The translations under genes and the position numbers were made by a program. From Scytonema tolypothrichoides VB-61278 (GTDB taxonomy: Bacteria > Cyanobacteriota > Cyanobacteriia > Cyanobacteriales > Nostocaceae), in assembly GCF_000828085.3 (NCBI RefSeq), contig NZ_JXCA02000002.1, positions 1 to 36,609 on the forward strand: 36,609 nt of DNA. Direction: 5' to 3'. Positions 6,987 to 15,134 of the stretch are shown here, in pieces (position 1 is the stretch's first letter; every line of letters starts with the position of its first letter). Below the pieces are notes generated by a model, which was not told the DNA's origin, searched no databases, and saw only the letters and a list, made by a program, of their open reading frames with translations.

Positions 6987-7424
6987 TCAGTTACTTATGG
7001 GAGGAGCAGAATTAAAAATTTCCAGTATCTGCCTACAAAAATCTTTAAGCTTTTCCCTAACCTGTGGAGAAGGCACAGAAGTTCCCACGAAACTCCAGTT
7101 TTCTACTGTCGAAAGTCGCCACTGCTCACCAATATGGCTGAAACCAGCGACTTCTACGCCAATAGCACGACGTGAACTGTTTAAATGGTCATGATAAAAA
7201 CGGATTTGTATTAATATACTGCGACTTTGCCATGATTTACTGATGCCAGGAAAGTGAAAGCCGATGTCTATAGAATCTGGATCGACTAACTCTCTGGTTT
7301 GCGGATCATTTTTCCAAGGTTTGAGATCCGATCTGGCATCTGGAAACTCAGATTTGAATAAATTAACTACGGTAGCGATCTTGCTGGCAAATTCAAGGTT
7401 TGTTGCCATCTCAGCTGCGTTCAC
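6987..7424 (-). CDS. Hypothetical protein, 145 aa
   Basis: I do not recognise a named family. The protein starts MNAAEMATNLEFASKIATVV and is soluble, without signal peptide or membrane segment. It contains a central segment with alternating strands (SRSILIQIRFYHD, RRAIGVEVAGF, WRLSTVENWSFVG) and a C-terminal helix (VREKLKDFCRQILEIFN). The composition, length and absence of internal stops are those of a real gene. A shorter start at Met6 (7409) is possible. It is transcribed away from psbQ and separated from it by about 240 bases of AT-rich DNA. Confidence 0.65.
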   Translation of the reverse strand: MNAAEMATNLEFASKIATVVNLFKSEFPDARSDLKPWKNDPQTRELVDPDSIDIGFHFPGISKSWQSRSILIQIRFYHDHLNSSRRAIGVEVAGFSHIGEQWRLSTVENWSFVGTSVPSPQVREKLKDFCRQILEIFNSAPPISN

Positions 7425-7667
7425 AAAAACACTCCTACGTTATTTCACCAGGCGTATGAGGGTGCTTGAATATTGAATGACTTAGTCTGGCTATTTTAAG
7501 CAATTTTACTCAAAATTTCAATAAAAAAAGATCAAAAATATGCCTTTGACCGAAAATTTTAAGTAAAGATAGAAAATTTTCCGCAAAATTCGTCATTAGT
7601 AGGAACGATGGGATACGCCAGCGATATAAAATGACACTGATCATTGGTAAATGAATAAGTTCAGCTT

Positions 7668-8135
7668 ATGCCGCGTCAACGCTCAATTTTGTCATTCATT
7701 CTGGTATTGTTGGCAACATTTCTTATTAGTTGTGGCAGTCCTGGGGTCGCAACACCACCTCCAGCATACACACCAGATCAACTGGTGAAAATTCAGGAAT
7801 ACGTTTCTGACATTCAGGGTGTAAAAGAACGCTCACGAGAACTCGAAAGGCTCATCCAAACCAAACAGTGGGTGAAAGTTGGAAATTTCACACACGGTCC
7901 GATGACAGAAGCAAGGCTGTCGATGAACTATGTTACATCCAATCTGCTACCCAAAGACCAATCAGCAGGACGTGAGTTAGTGCGTGATTTGTTGGATAAG
8001 CTCATAAAAATCGACCAAGCTGCTGAGGTTGGTAACACGAATGGTGCTTTGAATAGCTCAGTAGCTGCTTTTGCAGACATTGACAAATTCTTACAACTGG
8101 TTCCTCAAACAAGCAGTCCGTCAGAAGAAAGCTAA
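7668..8135 (+). CDS. psbQ: PsbQ-like photosystem II lumenal lipoprotein (CyanoQ)
   Basis: 155-aa extrinsic subunit on the lumenal side of photosystem II, where it supports the oxygen-evolving complex and stable PSII assembly. A signal peptide with a lipobox L-I-S-C (residues 19-22) predicts lipid anchoring at Cys22, as known for CyanoQ. The mature part is a four-helix bundle; the family-typical stretch KVGNFTHGPMTEARLSMNYV and the following LLPKDQ are present. ATG 7668 gives the correct short charged n-region (MPRQR) before the hydrophobic core. The gene stands alone upstream of a ThiO-like oxidoreductase gene, separated by a palindromic spacer, so it is probably its own transcription unit. 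Confidence 0.9.
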   Translation: MPRQRSILSFILVLLATFLISCGSPGVATPPPAYTPDQLVKIQEYVSDIQGVKERSRELERLIQTKQWVKVGNFTHGPMTEARLSMNYVTSNLLPKDQSAGRELVRDLLDKLIKIDQAAEVGNTNGALNSSVAAFADIDKFLQLVPQTSSPSEES

Positions 8136-8143
8136 GCGTGATA

Positions 8144-8262
8144 GGGTGAAGAGGAAGATGGGGGAATAAAAGCACCAGGAGCACTAGGAGCACCACAAGC
8201 AGGGGAGCAAGGAAAAGTTTTCCCCCATATTCCCGCTTTCCCATAACTCCACTTCCTCACCT
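8144..8262. repeat. Imperfect intergenic palindrome after psbQ
   Basis: ATGGGGGAA (8158-8166) pairs exactly with TTCCCCCAT (8220-8228); outside these, GTGAAGAGGAAG and CTTCCTCAC pair imperfectly. The loop contains short direct repeats of AGGAGCAC. It may act as a terminator for psbQ but has the look of a dispersed cyanobacterial intergenic repeat. Confidence 0.45.
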
Positions 8263-8294
8263 CCCCGTCTTCTTTGTCTTCACTTGCACAAACA

Positions 8295-9443
8295 ATGAGT
8301 CATGTCGTTATCATCGGTTGCGGTGTGGTTGGGGCAGCAATTGCCTATGAACTTAGCAAAGTCAACGGGCTAAGAATCACAGTTGTTGACCAACAATCAC
8401 CAGCACTTGCCTCTACAGGAGCAGCACTGGGTGTTTTAATGGGTATCATCAGCCAAAAAACTAAGGGTAAAGCTTGGCAGATGCGACGAACAAGCATCCA
8501 GCGCTATGAAACTCTTATCCCTGAATTAGAAACCCTTACAAATCGTAAAATTGGCTACAACCGTCAGGGAATCCTTATGCTGCTACCTGAACCTTCTATG
8601 TCTTCTTTAGAAAAAGAAGATGGGGGAATATCTGAATGGGAAAAGTTGCAAGAAATTCGCCAATCTCAAGGTTTTTCCTTGCAAATTTGGGATACTGACA
8701 AGCTCAAGCAAATGTGTTCTCAGGTTAATAACGATAAGATGGTAGGCGCGGTTTACTCTCCGTGCGATCGCCAAGTTGATCCAACTTCCCTTACCTTAGC
8801 TCTCATTGATGCTGCAAAGCATAACGGTGTTGATTTCAAATTTGGTGTTCCGGTTTTGGGTATGGAACCCCAGGCGTTGTCTCCTTCTCAAGAAAGAGAT
8901 TCTGAAAAATATTGCCACCTACTTCAGACGCCAGAGGGAAAAATGACTGCTGATTGGTTTGTTGTGGCGGCTGGGTTGGGTTCTTCTGTGTTGAGTGCAC
9001 AATTAGAGCAAATGGTTGATATTCGCCCTGTGCTAGGGCAAGCTTTGTGTGTTCGCTTAGGACATTCTCTTGGAAATCCTGACTTTCAACCGGTAATCAC
9101 AGGTCACGATGTCCATATCGTCCCCGTAAGTGGTGGAGATTACTGGATAGGTGCAACGGTTGAATTTCCCATCAACAAAGATGAAATTATAGCTGATAAA
9201 GAACTGCTGGAGTTTGTCAGACAACAGGCGATCGCCTTTTGCCCAGACTTAGCGACAGCGACAACTATCCGTACCTGGTCAGGCTTACGTCCCCGTCCTG
9301 AAGGACGTCCAGCACCAGTGATTGGCAAGTTACCCGGATATAGTAACATCTTGCTTGCTACTGGACACTATCGCAATGGCGTTTTACTAGCACCAGCAAC
9401 AGCTGACGCGATTCGTGAGATGATTATTGCTAACCAATCATAA
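8295..9443 (+). CDS. FAD-dependent oxidoreductase, ThiO/DAO family
   Basis: 382-aa flavoprotein of the D-amino-acid oxidase/glycine oxidase family. The N-terminal dinucleotide-binding motif GCGVVGAAIAYEL (about residues 8-20) is followed by a DAO core, and the C-terminal signature GLRPRPEGRPAPVIG ... ATGHYRNGVLLAP is typical of ThiO-like glycine oxidases, which supply dehydroglycine for the thiamin thiazole ring. In many cyanobacteria ThiO is fused to ThiG; this protein is a stand-alone paralogue, so its substrate is uncertain. ATG 8295 is preferred over TTG 8274 because it places the nucleotide-binding strand at the N-terminus as in the family. No signal peptide; cytoplasmic. Confidence 0.85.
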   Translation: MSHVVIIGCGVVGAAIAYELSKVNGLRITVVDQQSPALASTGAALGVLMGIISQKTKGKAWQMRRTSIQRYETLIPELETLTNRKIGYNRQGILMLLPEPSMSSLEKEDGGISEWEKLQEIRQSQGFSLQIWDTDKLKQMCSQVNNDKMVGAVYSPCDRQVDPTSLTLALIDAAKHNGVDFKFGVPVLGMEPQALSPSQERDSEKYCHLLQTPEGKMTADWFVVAAGLGSSVLSAQLEQMVDIRPVLGQALCVRLGHSLGNPDFQPVITGHDVHIVPVSGGDYWIGATVEFPINKDEIIADKELLEFVRQQAIAFCPDLATATTIRTWSGLRPRPEGRPAPVIGKLPGYSNILLATGHYRNGVLLAPATADAIREMIIANQS

Positions 9444-9565
9444 TTCATAACTCAATCTTAATCTGACGAGAAAAAGTCGTAGCGGGAGAAACTAAACCGA
9501 CCTACGAGGCTTCCAATAAGTCCACTCATATCAAGTTCGCTTAATGAGTTAGTAAGAAAACGACT

Positions 9566-9712
9566 TCACCAGGTGCCCCTAGTCCCTCCTATGTCCTCCG
9601 GACACGCTACGCATGAACGTGGAGACCGGTGAGTTCCCCTCTGGTGAAATCGTGGAGAGGGGTGCCCGATAGCGTAGCGTGCCGTTAGGCATAGGGCGGG
9701 GTGAGGTAAGAC
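9566..9712. repeat. Long imperfect palindrome in the intergenic spacer
   Basis: CACGCTACGC (9604-9613) pairs perfectly with GCGTAGCGTG (9672-9681), and flanking bases continue in imperfect pairing (CCTATGTCC with GGCATAGG). An inner CCCCTC/GAGGGG pair lies between. The GCGTAGCG core recurs at 11475-11485, so this appears to be one family of dispersed hairpin repeats. Small ORFs here are spurious. Confidence 0.5.
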
Positions 9713-9782
9713 CAATACCAATAACAAACTTCTTTCCTTTTTTATTAACACCTTTTTTAAAAATTTTCATTCGTGAATTAAA

Positions 9783-10640
9783 ATGTCAATAACAGAAAAC
9801 AAAATTCAAGTCGGCTCTTTAGAATGGTTTTACCGGGAAGCAGTACCTACTGGTAGAAGTGAATTACTTCCTGTATTACTGCTACATGCTTTACCATCAC
9901 AAAGTTACAGTTGGCGCAACATTCTACCAGCTTTGGCAAAGCAAGGAACAAGAGCAATAGCGCCTGATTGGATTGGCTTTGGTTTTTCTTCCAAACCAGA
10001 CAAAAGAGATTTCGCTTACACACCTGATGCTTTTCTGACAGCTTTAGAAGGATTTCTCAAAACCATAGAACTTGAACGTTTTTCCTTAGTTGTGCAAGGC
10101 TTTTTAGGTTCTGTTGGTCTACAATATGCCTTGCGTCATCCAGAACAAATTGCCAATATAGCCATACTTAACACACCAATTTCAACTCAGGCAAAGCTAC
10201 CCTGGAAAATTCAACAAATGGGATTACCTCTTGCAGGTGAAATGATGACTCAAGATCCGCTGCTAGTTGACCGGACTCTAGAAGGTGGTTGTCGTTACGT
10301 CATTACAGAAGAACATTTAAATATTTATCGTAAACCGTTTTTAAAAAGTTCTGCTGCTGGAAGAAGTCTCCTCGCAACTATTCGTAATTTACAGTTGCCC
10401 TCAGCAATGAAAGAAATTGAACTTGGCTTGAAACAATCGCAACAAGAAATCTTAATTTTGTGGGGAATGATAGACCCTTGGCTACCTATAGATATAGCTC
10501 AAGATTTTGTTGGTTCCCTGAAAACTGGAAGATTAATTAAACTCAATAATGTAGGTCATTATCCTCAAGAACATTATCATGAAACAATTCTAGAAGACCT
10601 TTTGCCTTTTGTTCGTGTTAAATATGGCAACCAGCAGTAA
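9783..10640 (+). CDS. Alpha/beta hydrolase-fold protein with altered nucleophile site
   Basis: 285-aa protein of the haloalkane-dehalogenase/epoxide-hydrolase-like branch of alpha/beta hydrolases. Visible: oxyanion strand LLLHALPSQSYSWR (33-45), PDWIGFGFSSKP (61-72), nucleophile-elbow region VVQGFLGSVGLQYALRHP (103-120), the acid-strand LILWGMIDPWLP (Asp231) and histidine loop NNVGHYPQE (His259). In active relatives the elbow reads like VVQDWGG or GHSMGG; here Gly106 occupies the position of the Asp or Ser nucleophile. The Asp and His of the triad remain. It may be catalytically inactive or use another chemistry. ATG 9783 is the first start in frame. The gene is separated from its neighbours by repeat-rich spacers, so an operon is unlikely. 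Confidence 0.85.
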   Translation: MSITENKIQVGSLEWFYREAVPTGRSELLPVLLLHALPSQSYSWRNILPALAKQGTRAIAPDWIGFGFSSKPDKRDFAYTPDAFLTALEGFLKTIELERFSLVVQGFLGSVGLQYALRHPEQIANIAILNTPISTQAKLPWKIQQMGLPLAGEMMTQDPLLVDRTLEGGCRYVITEEHLNIYRKPFLKSSAAGRSLLATIRNLQLPSAMKEIELGLKQSQQEILILWGMIDPWLPIDIAQDFVGSLKTGRLIKLNNVGHYPQEHYHETILEDLLPFVRVKYGNQQ

Positions 10641-10661
10641 ACAATAATAGCAATTGGAATT

Positions 10662-10799
10662 CAAGAGTGCTATCAGCTTTATAGCTTCTTAAGATTTCAG
10701 CGTTTGTAGAGTGAGTATTTTTTGCTCATCTGTTTTGCAGTTCATTAAATAACCAGAGTTCAGTTTGATAAATCAGATAGGATTTCTATAGCACTCTTG
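10662..10799. repeat. MITE-like element, 138 bp with 12-bp terminal inverted repeats
   Basis: CAAGAGTGCTAT (10662-10673) and ATAGCACTCTTG (10788-10799) are perfect reverse complements at the ends of an AT-rich, non-coding 138-bp segment lying between the hydrolase gene and hemJ. No coding capacity. The hemJ promoter may lie inside or just beyond it. Confidence 0.45.
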
Positions 10800-10845
10800 C
10801 GTGACTTAACTTGCACCAAAAATCCATTAATGGAGAAAAAGATTT

Positions 10846-11424
10846 ATGGCTTATTCCTGGTTTAAGGCTTTTCACATTGTCGGTATAGTCGTTTGGTTTG
10901 CTGGTTTGTTCTACCTCGTGCGTCTTTTCATCTACCATGTTGAAGCAAATCTTGAACCGGAACCAGCGCGCACAATACTGAAAAATCAGTATCAGATAAT
11001 GGAAAAACGTCTGTACAATATCATCACAACTCCAGGGATGGTGGTAACAGTCGCAATGGCGATTGGTTTATTGAGTACGGAACCAGATGTTCTCAAAGAA
11101 GGATGGTTACATGTAAAACTGGGATTTGTTGTCCTTTTACTTGGCTATCATCATTACTGTAAGCGTCTTATGAAGCAGTTAGCCCAAGAGACGTGCAAAT
11201 GGAATAGTCAGCAGTTGAGGGCGTTAAATGAAGCACCTACAGTTATGTTAGTGGTGATTGTATTGCTGGCTGTGTTCAAAAACAATCTACCTACAGATAT
11301 CACAGCTTGGGGTATTGTGGGCATGATTATTGCGATGGCGGCGACTATTCAGCTTTACGCGAGAAAACGCCGCAAAGATAAGGAAAAGCTGACAACAGAA
11401 ATGGTGCAGCAGCAAAGCAGCTAA
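10846..11424 (+). CDS. hemJ: Protoporphyrinogen IX oxidase HemJ
   Basis: 192-aa integral membrane protein that oxidises protoporphyrinogen IX to protoporphyrin IX in haem and chlorophyll synthesis; most cyanobacteria use HemJ rather than HemY or HemG. The N-terminus MAYSWFKAFHIVGIVVWFAG places His10, the conserved haem-associated residue, in the first membrane helix. Further family stretches are YLVRLFIYHVEA, the EKRLYNIITTPGM region, HVKLGFVVLLLGYHH and NEAPTVMLVVIVLLAVF; four or five hydrophobic helices are visible. A polar, charged tail (RKRRKDKEK) ends the protein. The start lies about 14 bases after a GGAG (ATTAATGGAGAAAAAG); spacing is slightly long. Confidence 0.93.
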   Translation: MAYSWFKAFHIVGIVVWFAGLFYLVRLFIYHVEANLEPEPARTILKNQYQIMEKRLYNIITTPGMVVTVAMAIGLLSTEPDVLKEGWLHVKLGFVVLLLGYHHYCKRLMKQLAQETCKWNSQQLRALNEAPTVMLVVIVLLAVFKNNLPTDITAWGIVGMIIAMAATIQLYARKRRKDKEKLTTEMVQQQSS

Positions 11425-11859
11425 ATAAACCCTTGCCCATATTTTAAGCCCTGCGGGCACGCTGCGCTAACACGTTAGCGTAGCGTCTCACCAAAGACAT
11501 ACGCAGTCGCGAGAAACGTCGGTGCATAGCGCTGTCTCACCGCATTACCCTCAGTTATGCATACATACGCCGCCTGCCAAAGCAGGCTTTGTTTGTATAC
11601 GAGGAAATTACAGTATGATCCGACACACTTAAAAATACTTATCTTTTCTACTTTATTGAAATATTATCTTTATATAAATAACATTAAATTTCAGTTAAGC
11701 TTTTTTTCACAAAAGTTATTTTTGTTAGAGTCATCATTAAGCATCTATCTGCAGCTAGATAAAACTCTAAGGCTCTGGTTATTACTTTTTATAATTGCCA
11801 TATTCTATACTTGTTACTGTATTTACTTACGGAATATCCCCTAGGACGCTATTTACTAA
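11425..11859. other. Repeat-containing, gene-poor spacer after hemJ
   Basis: The first part holds a strong hairpin: CGCTGCGCTAA (11460-11470), loop CACG, TTAGCGTAGCG (11475-11485), ten Watson-Crick pairs plus one G-T, sharing GCGTAGCG with the palindrome near 9672. It could terminate hemJ transcription but lacks a T-run. The second part is very AT-rich; a 95-aa frame over it (11557-11844) is rich in Leu, Tyr and Ile only because of composition and is not supported. Confidence 0.5.
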
Positions 11860-12361
11860 ATGAAAATTATTTATTTTGGTAATTTTTTAACAATTTGGTT
11901 ATTCGTAGAATTCTCACTGAGCCTAAGCTTATCTGCTCAGGCTCAGGAAAAATTAGAAGTTAGAAGCACTACCTTACCAAAACGGCTGATATCGCAGCAG
12001 AATTTTATACCACCAAGACAAGGGAAACCAAAAGATACCTCTGGTGCAGGTTCCCGCAGCAGACTGACGATCCAATTCAACCTTTAATGTTAAAGCAAAA
12101 CTATGAGTTCACATTCCAGGAGGATGCAACGATACTTTTGAGTACGCCTAAAACGTCAGCACGTCAAGTTGTGTTGATGTTTCAGGATCGAACAGGGAAG
12201 TTTTATGAATGAGAATTTCTACCCATAAACGCTGATGGTAGATTTGTTGGTTTAACACAGTCAAAGGAAAAATAAGGCTAGCGGTGAGCAAGAATGACCA
12301 GTGCGTTTCTTTGATTATCTGTGGAGAAATTGTAAAATTAGACTTGCGTCTCAATAGTTGA
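11860..12361 (+). pseudogene. DUF928 protein gene, frameshifted and truncated
   Basis: The N-terminus is intact: a signal peptide (ATG 11860, hydrophobic core IWLFVEFSLSLSLSAQA), then FIPPRQGKPKDTSGAGSRSR, the Pro/Gly-rich start typical of DUF928. After about residue 68 the homologous sequence continues in the next frame as DDPIQPLMLKQNYEF ... LMFQDRTGKFYE up to a stop at 12212, and then in a further frame as EFLPINADGRFVGLTQSKEK ... CGEIVKLDLR up to 12361. Two frame changes and loss of the C-terminal part show that it is dead. DUF928 genes often neighbour CHASE2 genes in cyanobacteria, and a CHASE2 gene lies convergently 10 bases away. Confidence 0.75.
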
Positions 12362-12371
12362 AGTAGTAATG

Positions 12372-15134
12372 TTAGCGAAGCTCTTGGCGAAGTATCTGCT
12401 CAATTAACGCCTGATTATCAGAGCTTTCTGCTTGTTTGAGATATTCAAGGGCAATCTGTCCGACAGCAGGTTCCTCCCGTGAAATAGCAACTAACAACTC
12501 TACAGTTTGATAAAGTTGAGCTTTTTCTGATTGCCAATTTGTGACAATTGGCAGAGTCACAGCAGCAATGACAAGTCCAATCATCGGGGGAACAACAGGA
12601 ATCCAGCAACCTTGTAAAAAAGCAAGGTAGGCAATTGCTATGAGTCCTCCCTCCGCTATCGCAACGCCAGTAATTATAGATTTGGGTGACTTTCTGTGCC
12701 AAGCTAACGCAGTTCCCACACTACACCAAAGCAAAATCCAAAGCCATTCCATTGGTTTAGATCGAACTGTTAGCAGGGGTCGCCCCTGTAGCGCAGCACT
12801 CAAAATCATGCTAGTAATATTAGCGTGAATCGTCACCCCTGCCATTTGTTTTGCAGAACCAACATTCTGACTGCTTAGTGGTGTTTGAAACATATCGTTA
12901 ACGCTTTCAGCGGTGGAGCCGATGAGGACAACGCGATCGCGCATCAACTCTAGTGGTATCTTATTAGTTAACAAATCTATGAGCGAGAACCTCTGAAACT
13001 GTTGCTCAGTACCATGAAAGTTGAGCAAAACTTGATAGCCTCCAGCATCAGCCTGGACATAGCCACCATCATTGGGTTGAAAGGGAACAACCACTGTTTT
13101 GCCGAGCTGAATTTGCTCGCGATGCTTGGTCTGAGGTTGAGGGGTGATACCTTCAGCTTCTAGATAGCGAAGTGCGAGCTGCAAACCAAGATTAAGGTGT
13201 AATGAAGAGTTTTCTAGTTGAACTGAAAGCAACGCCCGACGCAACTTGCCATCTCCATCTAAAACTTGATCCGCAAGACCAACCTGACCTAATTTGGCTA
13301 AAGTTGGTGGTGCAGCTACCTGACTACCCACTGCCTTTTCAATACCAATGAGATTTTCAGTTGTTTTATAAAGTTCTACTAATTCCTGATGACCAGGTTC
13401 TATCGGCAAATCTCGATACAAATCCAGCCCGATCGCTCTAGGTTTATAGCTTTTTATTTTGCGGATCACTTGAGCTAACACCTGGTCTGTCAGAGGATAT
13501 TGACCAATTTGCTTAATATCTGGCTCATCAATTGTAATTATAGTAATACGGGGGTCAACTGCTGCTGGAGGACGCGCCTGAAAAAAAGAATCTAGCATCG
13601 ACCACTCCATCCCCTGTAGTAGTCCGGTAAAACGTAGAAGAATAACAAAACTGGCAACTCCCCCAGCAATGCATCCGATCCAGTATTTACTAAGACGTAG
13701 CTTTTGAGCTTTTCGTTTTGCGGCTTTGCGTGCGTTTGCCAATATTCGATTCGCTTGTTGGGCAGCAAGTACGGCAAATTGAGCTTTTTCTCGTTCTATT
13801 TGTCGTGCCTGTTTTTCTGCGGCTAAATCGGTTTCAACTTGTCGCTTTGCCAGTTCCTGACTGGCAGCGAGAAAGCGATAATCTAAGTCACTGAGTCTTT
13901 TATTTTTTGACCAAGCTAATGCTTGCTGCAATCCTATCCCCACTAAAAGCTGGGACTCATCTTGCTGATTTGAAGTAATCCAAGCTTTGAAGTGTTGCGC
14001 GTAGGGACGCAAATTTTCCAATTTTAGAGCAACCCATTCTGAATTAAAGACTGTTTGATAGATTGGGTTTTTTACCCTCAAATATCCCTGATCATTGACA
14101 ACCAAACCTGACAAAAGAAGTTCAATCTGTTCTGGACTATCATCGGTTCGTACGTCTTCTCCAGCCAGAATTTGTTGATATATTCCCAAGCTACGCCCTG
14201 CAATTTGCTCATTAGCAAGCAGGCGATCGCTAATTGTCCGCAAATGTTCTGGCTCATCCTGAGATTCCCATTTGTGGATTATACGTGATTTCACAATACT
14301 TTCTACCCAAAATGCCTCAGTCCCTGGGGGAACGATCAGCGTCTGATTCACTGAATCTTGAGTCGAACTTTGTACCAACAGACACAGTTTTTGCGTCAGA
14401 AAGGGTTGCCCTCCTGTCCAAGATAAAATTTCTTTAATAATTGTCTGAGCATTACCTTGCTCAACTGCTAATCCTTTAACCAATGGCTCCACTTCACCCA
14501 TCGTAAAGCCATGCAGTTCTATGGCTTTACCAATATTAAATGGAGTCCGCTTTGGATCTTGAATTAAATCTGATGGTGTTGTTACCCCAAAAATGACAAA
14601 TGTGATGCGATTATATTCTGGGTCGATAGCTCTACGATTATAGCAAAATCGAATGAAAGCAAAAAAGTCATCAACAGAAAAATCAAGGCTCTTGATACTA
14701 TCAACTTCATCAATGAAGATAAACAGTCTTTCTTTCGGAAATTGAACTAGTAAGACTTCAGAAATAAACCGGCTCAGTCTTTGGAGTACAGGGATATCCT
14801 CCTGCTCCCGCCACCAAGCTTTTAAGTTAAATTTCCCTAACAGCTTGAAACCTAGCCATAACTCAGCAACGACTCCCTTGTACCACTGCTCTGGGGTAAT
14901 ATTTTCACAACCAATATTGGTCATATCCACACTCGTGCATCTAAACCCATCTTGTTGTAAGCGATGCCGAGTTCTGACTAGAAGGGAGGACTTGCCCATT
15001 TGCCGAGAGTTTAGAACATAGCAAAATTCACCTTCTTTGAGAGCTTCATAGAGTTGCTTGTCAGCCTGTCGTTCTACATAGCTAGGAGCATTAATGGTAA
15101 GACTACCACCGACTTGATATGTGTAACGGTTCAT
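12372..15134 (-). CDS. AAA-like ATPase domain plus CHASE2 sensor membrane protein
   Basis: 920-aa cyanobacterial signalling-type protein. Residues 1-350 form an AAA-like/STAND-type NTPase: Walker [10 protein letters not shown] (42-50) and Walker [12 protein letters not shown] (about 136-146). A winged region and an Ala/Glu/Lys/Arg-rich coiled coil follow (about 435-475), then a membrane helix ([18 protein letters not shown]) and a CHASE2 extracytoplasmic sensor domain beginning [20 protein letters not shown] and ending [18 protein letters not shown]. Three C-terminal membrane helices come next, then a 60-aa cytoplasmic tail. CHASE2 domains usually feed kinases, cyclases or similar; here no output domain follows, so the N-terminal ATPase may be the output. 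The ligand is unknown. ATG 15134 gives the family N-terminus ([20 protein letters not shown]). Confidence 0.88.
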   Translation of the reverse strand: MNRYTYQVGGSLTINAPSYVERQADKQLYEALKEGEFCYVLNSRQMGKSSLLVRTRHRLQQDGFRCTSVDMTNIGCENITPEQWYKGVVAELWLGFKLLGKFNLKAWWREQEDIPVLQRLSRFISEVLLVQFPKERLFIFIDEVDSIKSLDFSVDDFFAFIRFCYNRRAIDPEYNRITFVIFGVTTPSDLIQDPKRTPFNIGKAIELHGFTMGEVEPLVKGLAVEQGNAQTIIKEILSWTGGQPFLTQKLCLLVQSSTQDSVNQTLIVPPGTEAFWVESIVKSRIIHKWESQDEPEHLRTISDRLLANEQIAGRSLGIYQQILAGEDVRTDDSPEQIELLLSGLVVNDQGYLRVKNPIYQTVFNSEWVALKLENLRPYAQHFKAWITSNQQDESQLLVGIGLQQALAWSKNKRLSDLDYRFLAASQELAKRQVETDLAAEKQARQIEREKAQFAVLAAQQANRILANARKAAKRKAQKLRLSKYWIGCIAGGVASFVILLRFTGLLQGMEWSMLDSFFQARPPAAVDPRITIITIDEPDIKQIGQYPLTDQVLAQVIRKIKSYKPRAIGLDLYRDLPIEPGHQELVELYKTTENLIGIEKAVGSQVAAPPTLAKLGQVGLADQVLDGDGKLRRALLSVQLENSSLHLNLGLQLALRYLEAEGITPQPQTKHREQIQLGKTVVVPFQPNDGGYVQADAGGYQVLLNFHGTEQQFQRFSLIDLLTNKIPLELMRDRVVLIGSTAESVNDMFQTPLSSQNVGSAKQMAGVTIHANITSMILSAALQGRPLLTVRSKPMEWLWILLWCSVGTALAWHRKSPKSIITGVAIAEGGLIAIAYLAFLQGCWIPVVPPMIGLVIAAVTLPIVTNWQSEKAQLYQTVELLVAISREEPAVGQIALEYLKQAESSDNQALIEQILRQELR

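Noticed and set aside
7668-11424. A psbQ-thiO-hydrolase-hemJ operon
   Set aside because: Spacers of 160-340 bases with palindromes and a MITE-like element separate the genes; independent transcription is more likely.
11557-11844. 95-aa ORF before the DUF928 pseudogene
   Set aside because: Rich in Leu, Ile, Tyr and Phe because of AT-rich DNA; starts within repeat DNA and shows no signal peptide organisation or family motif.
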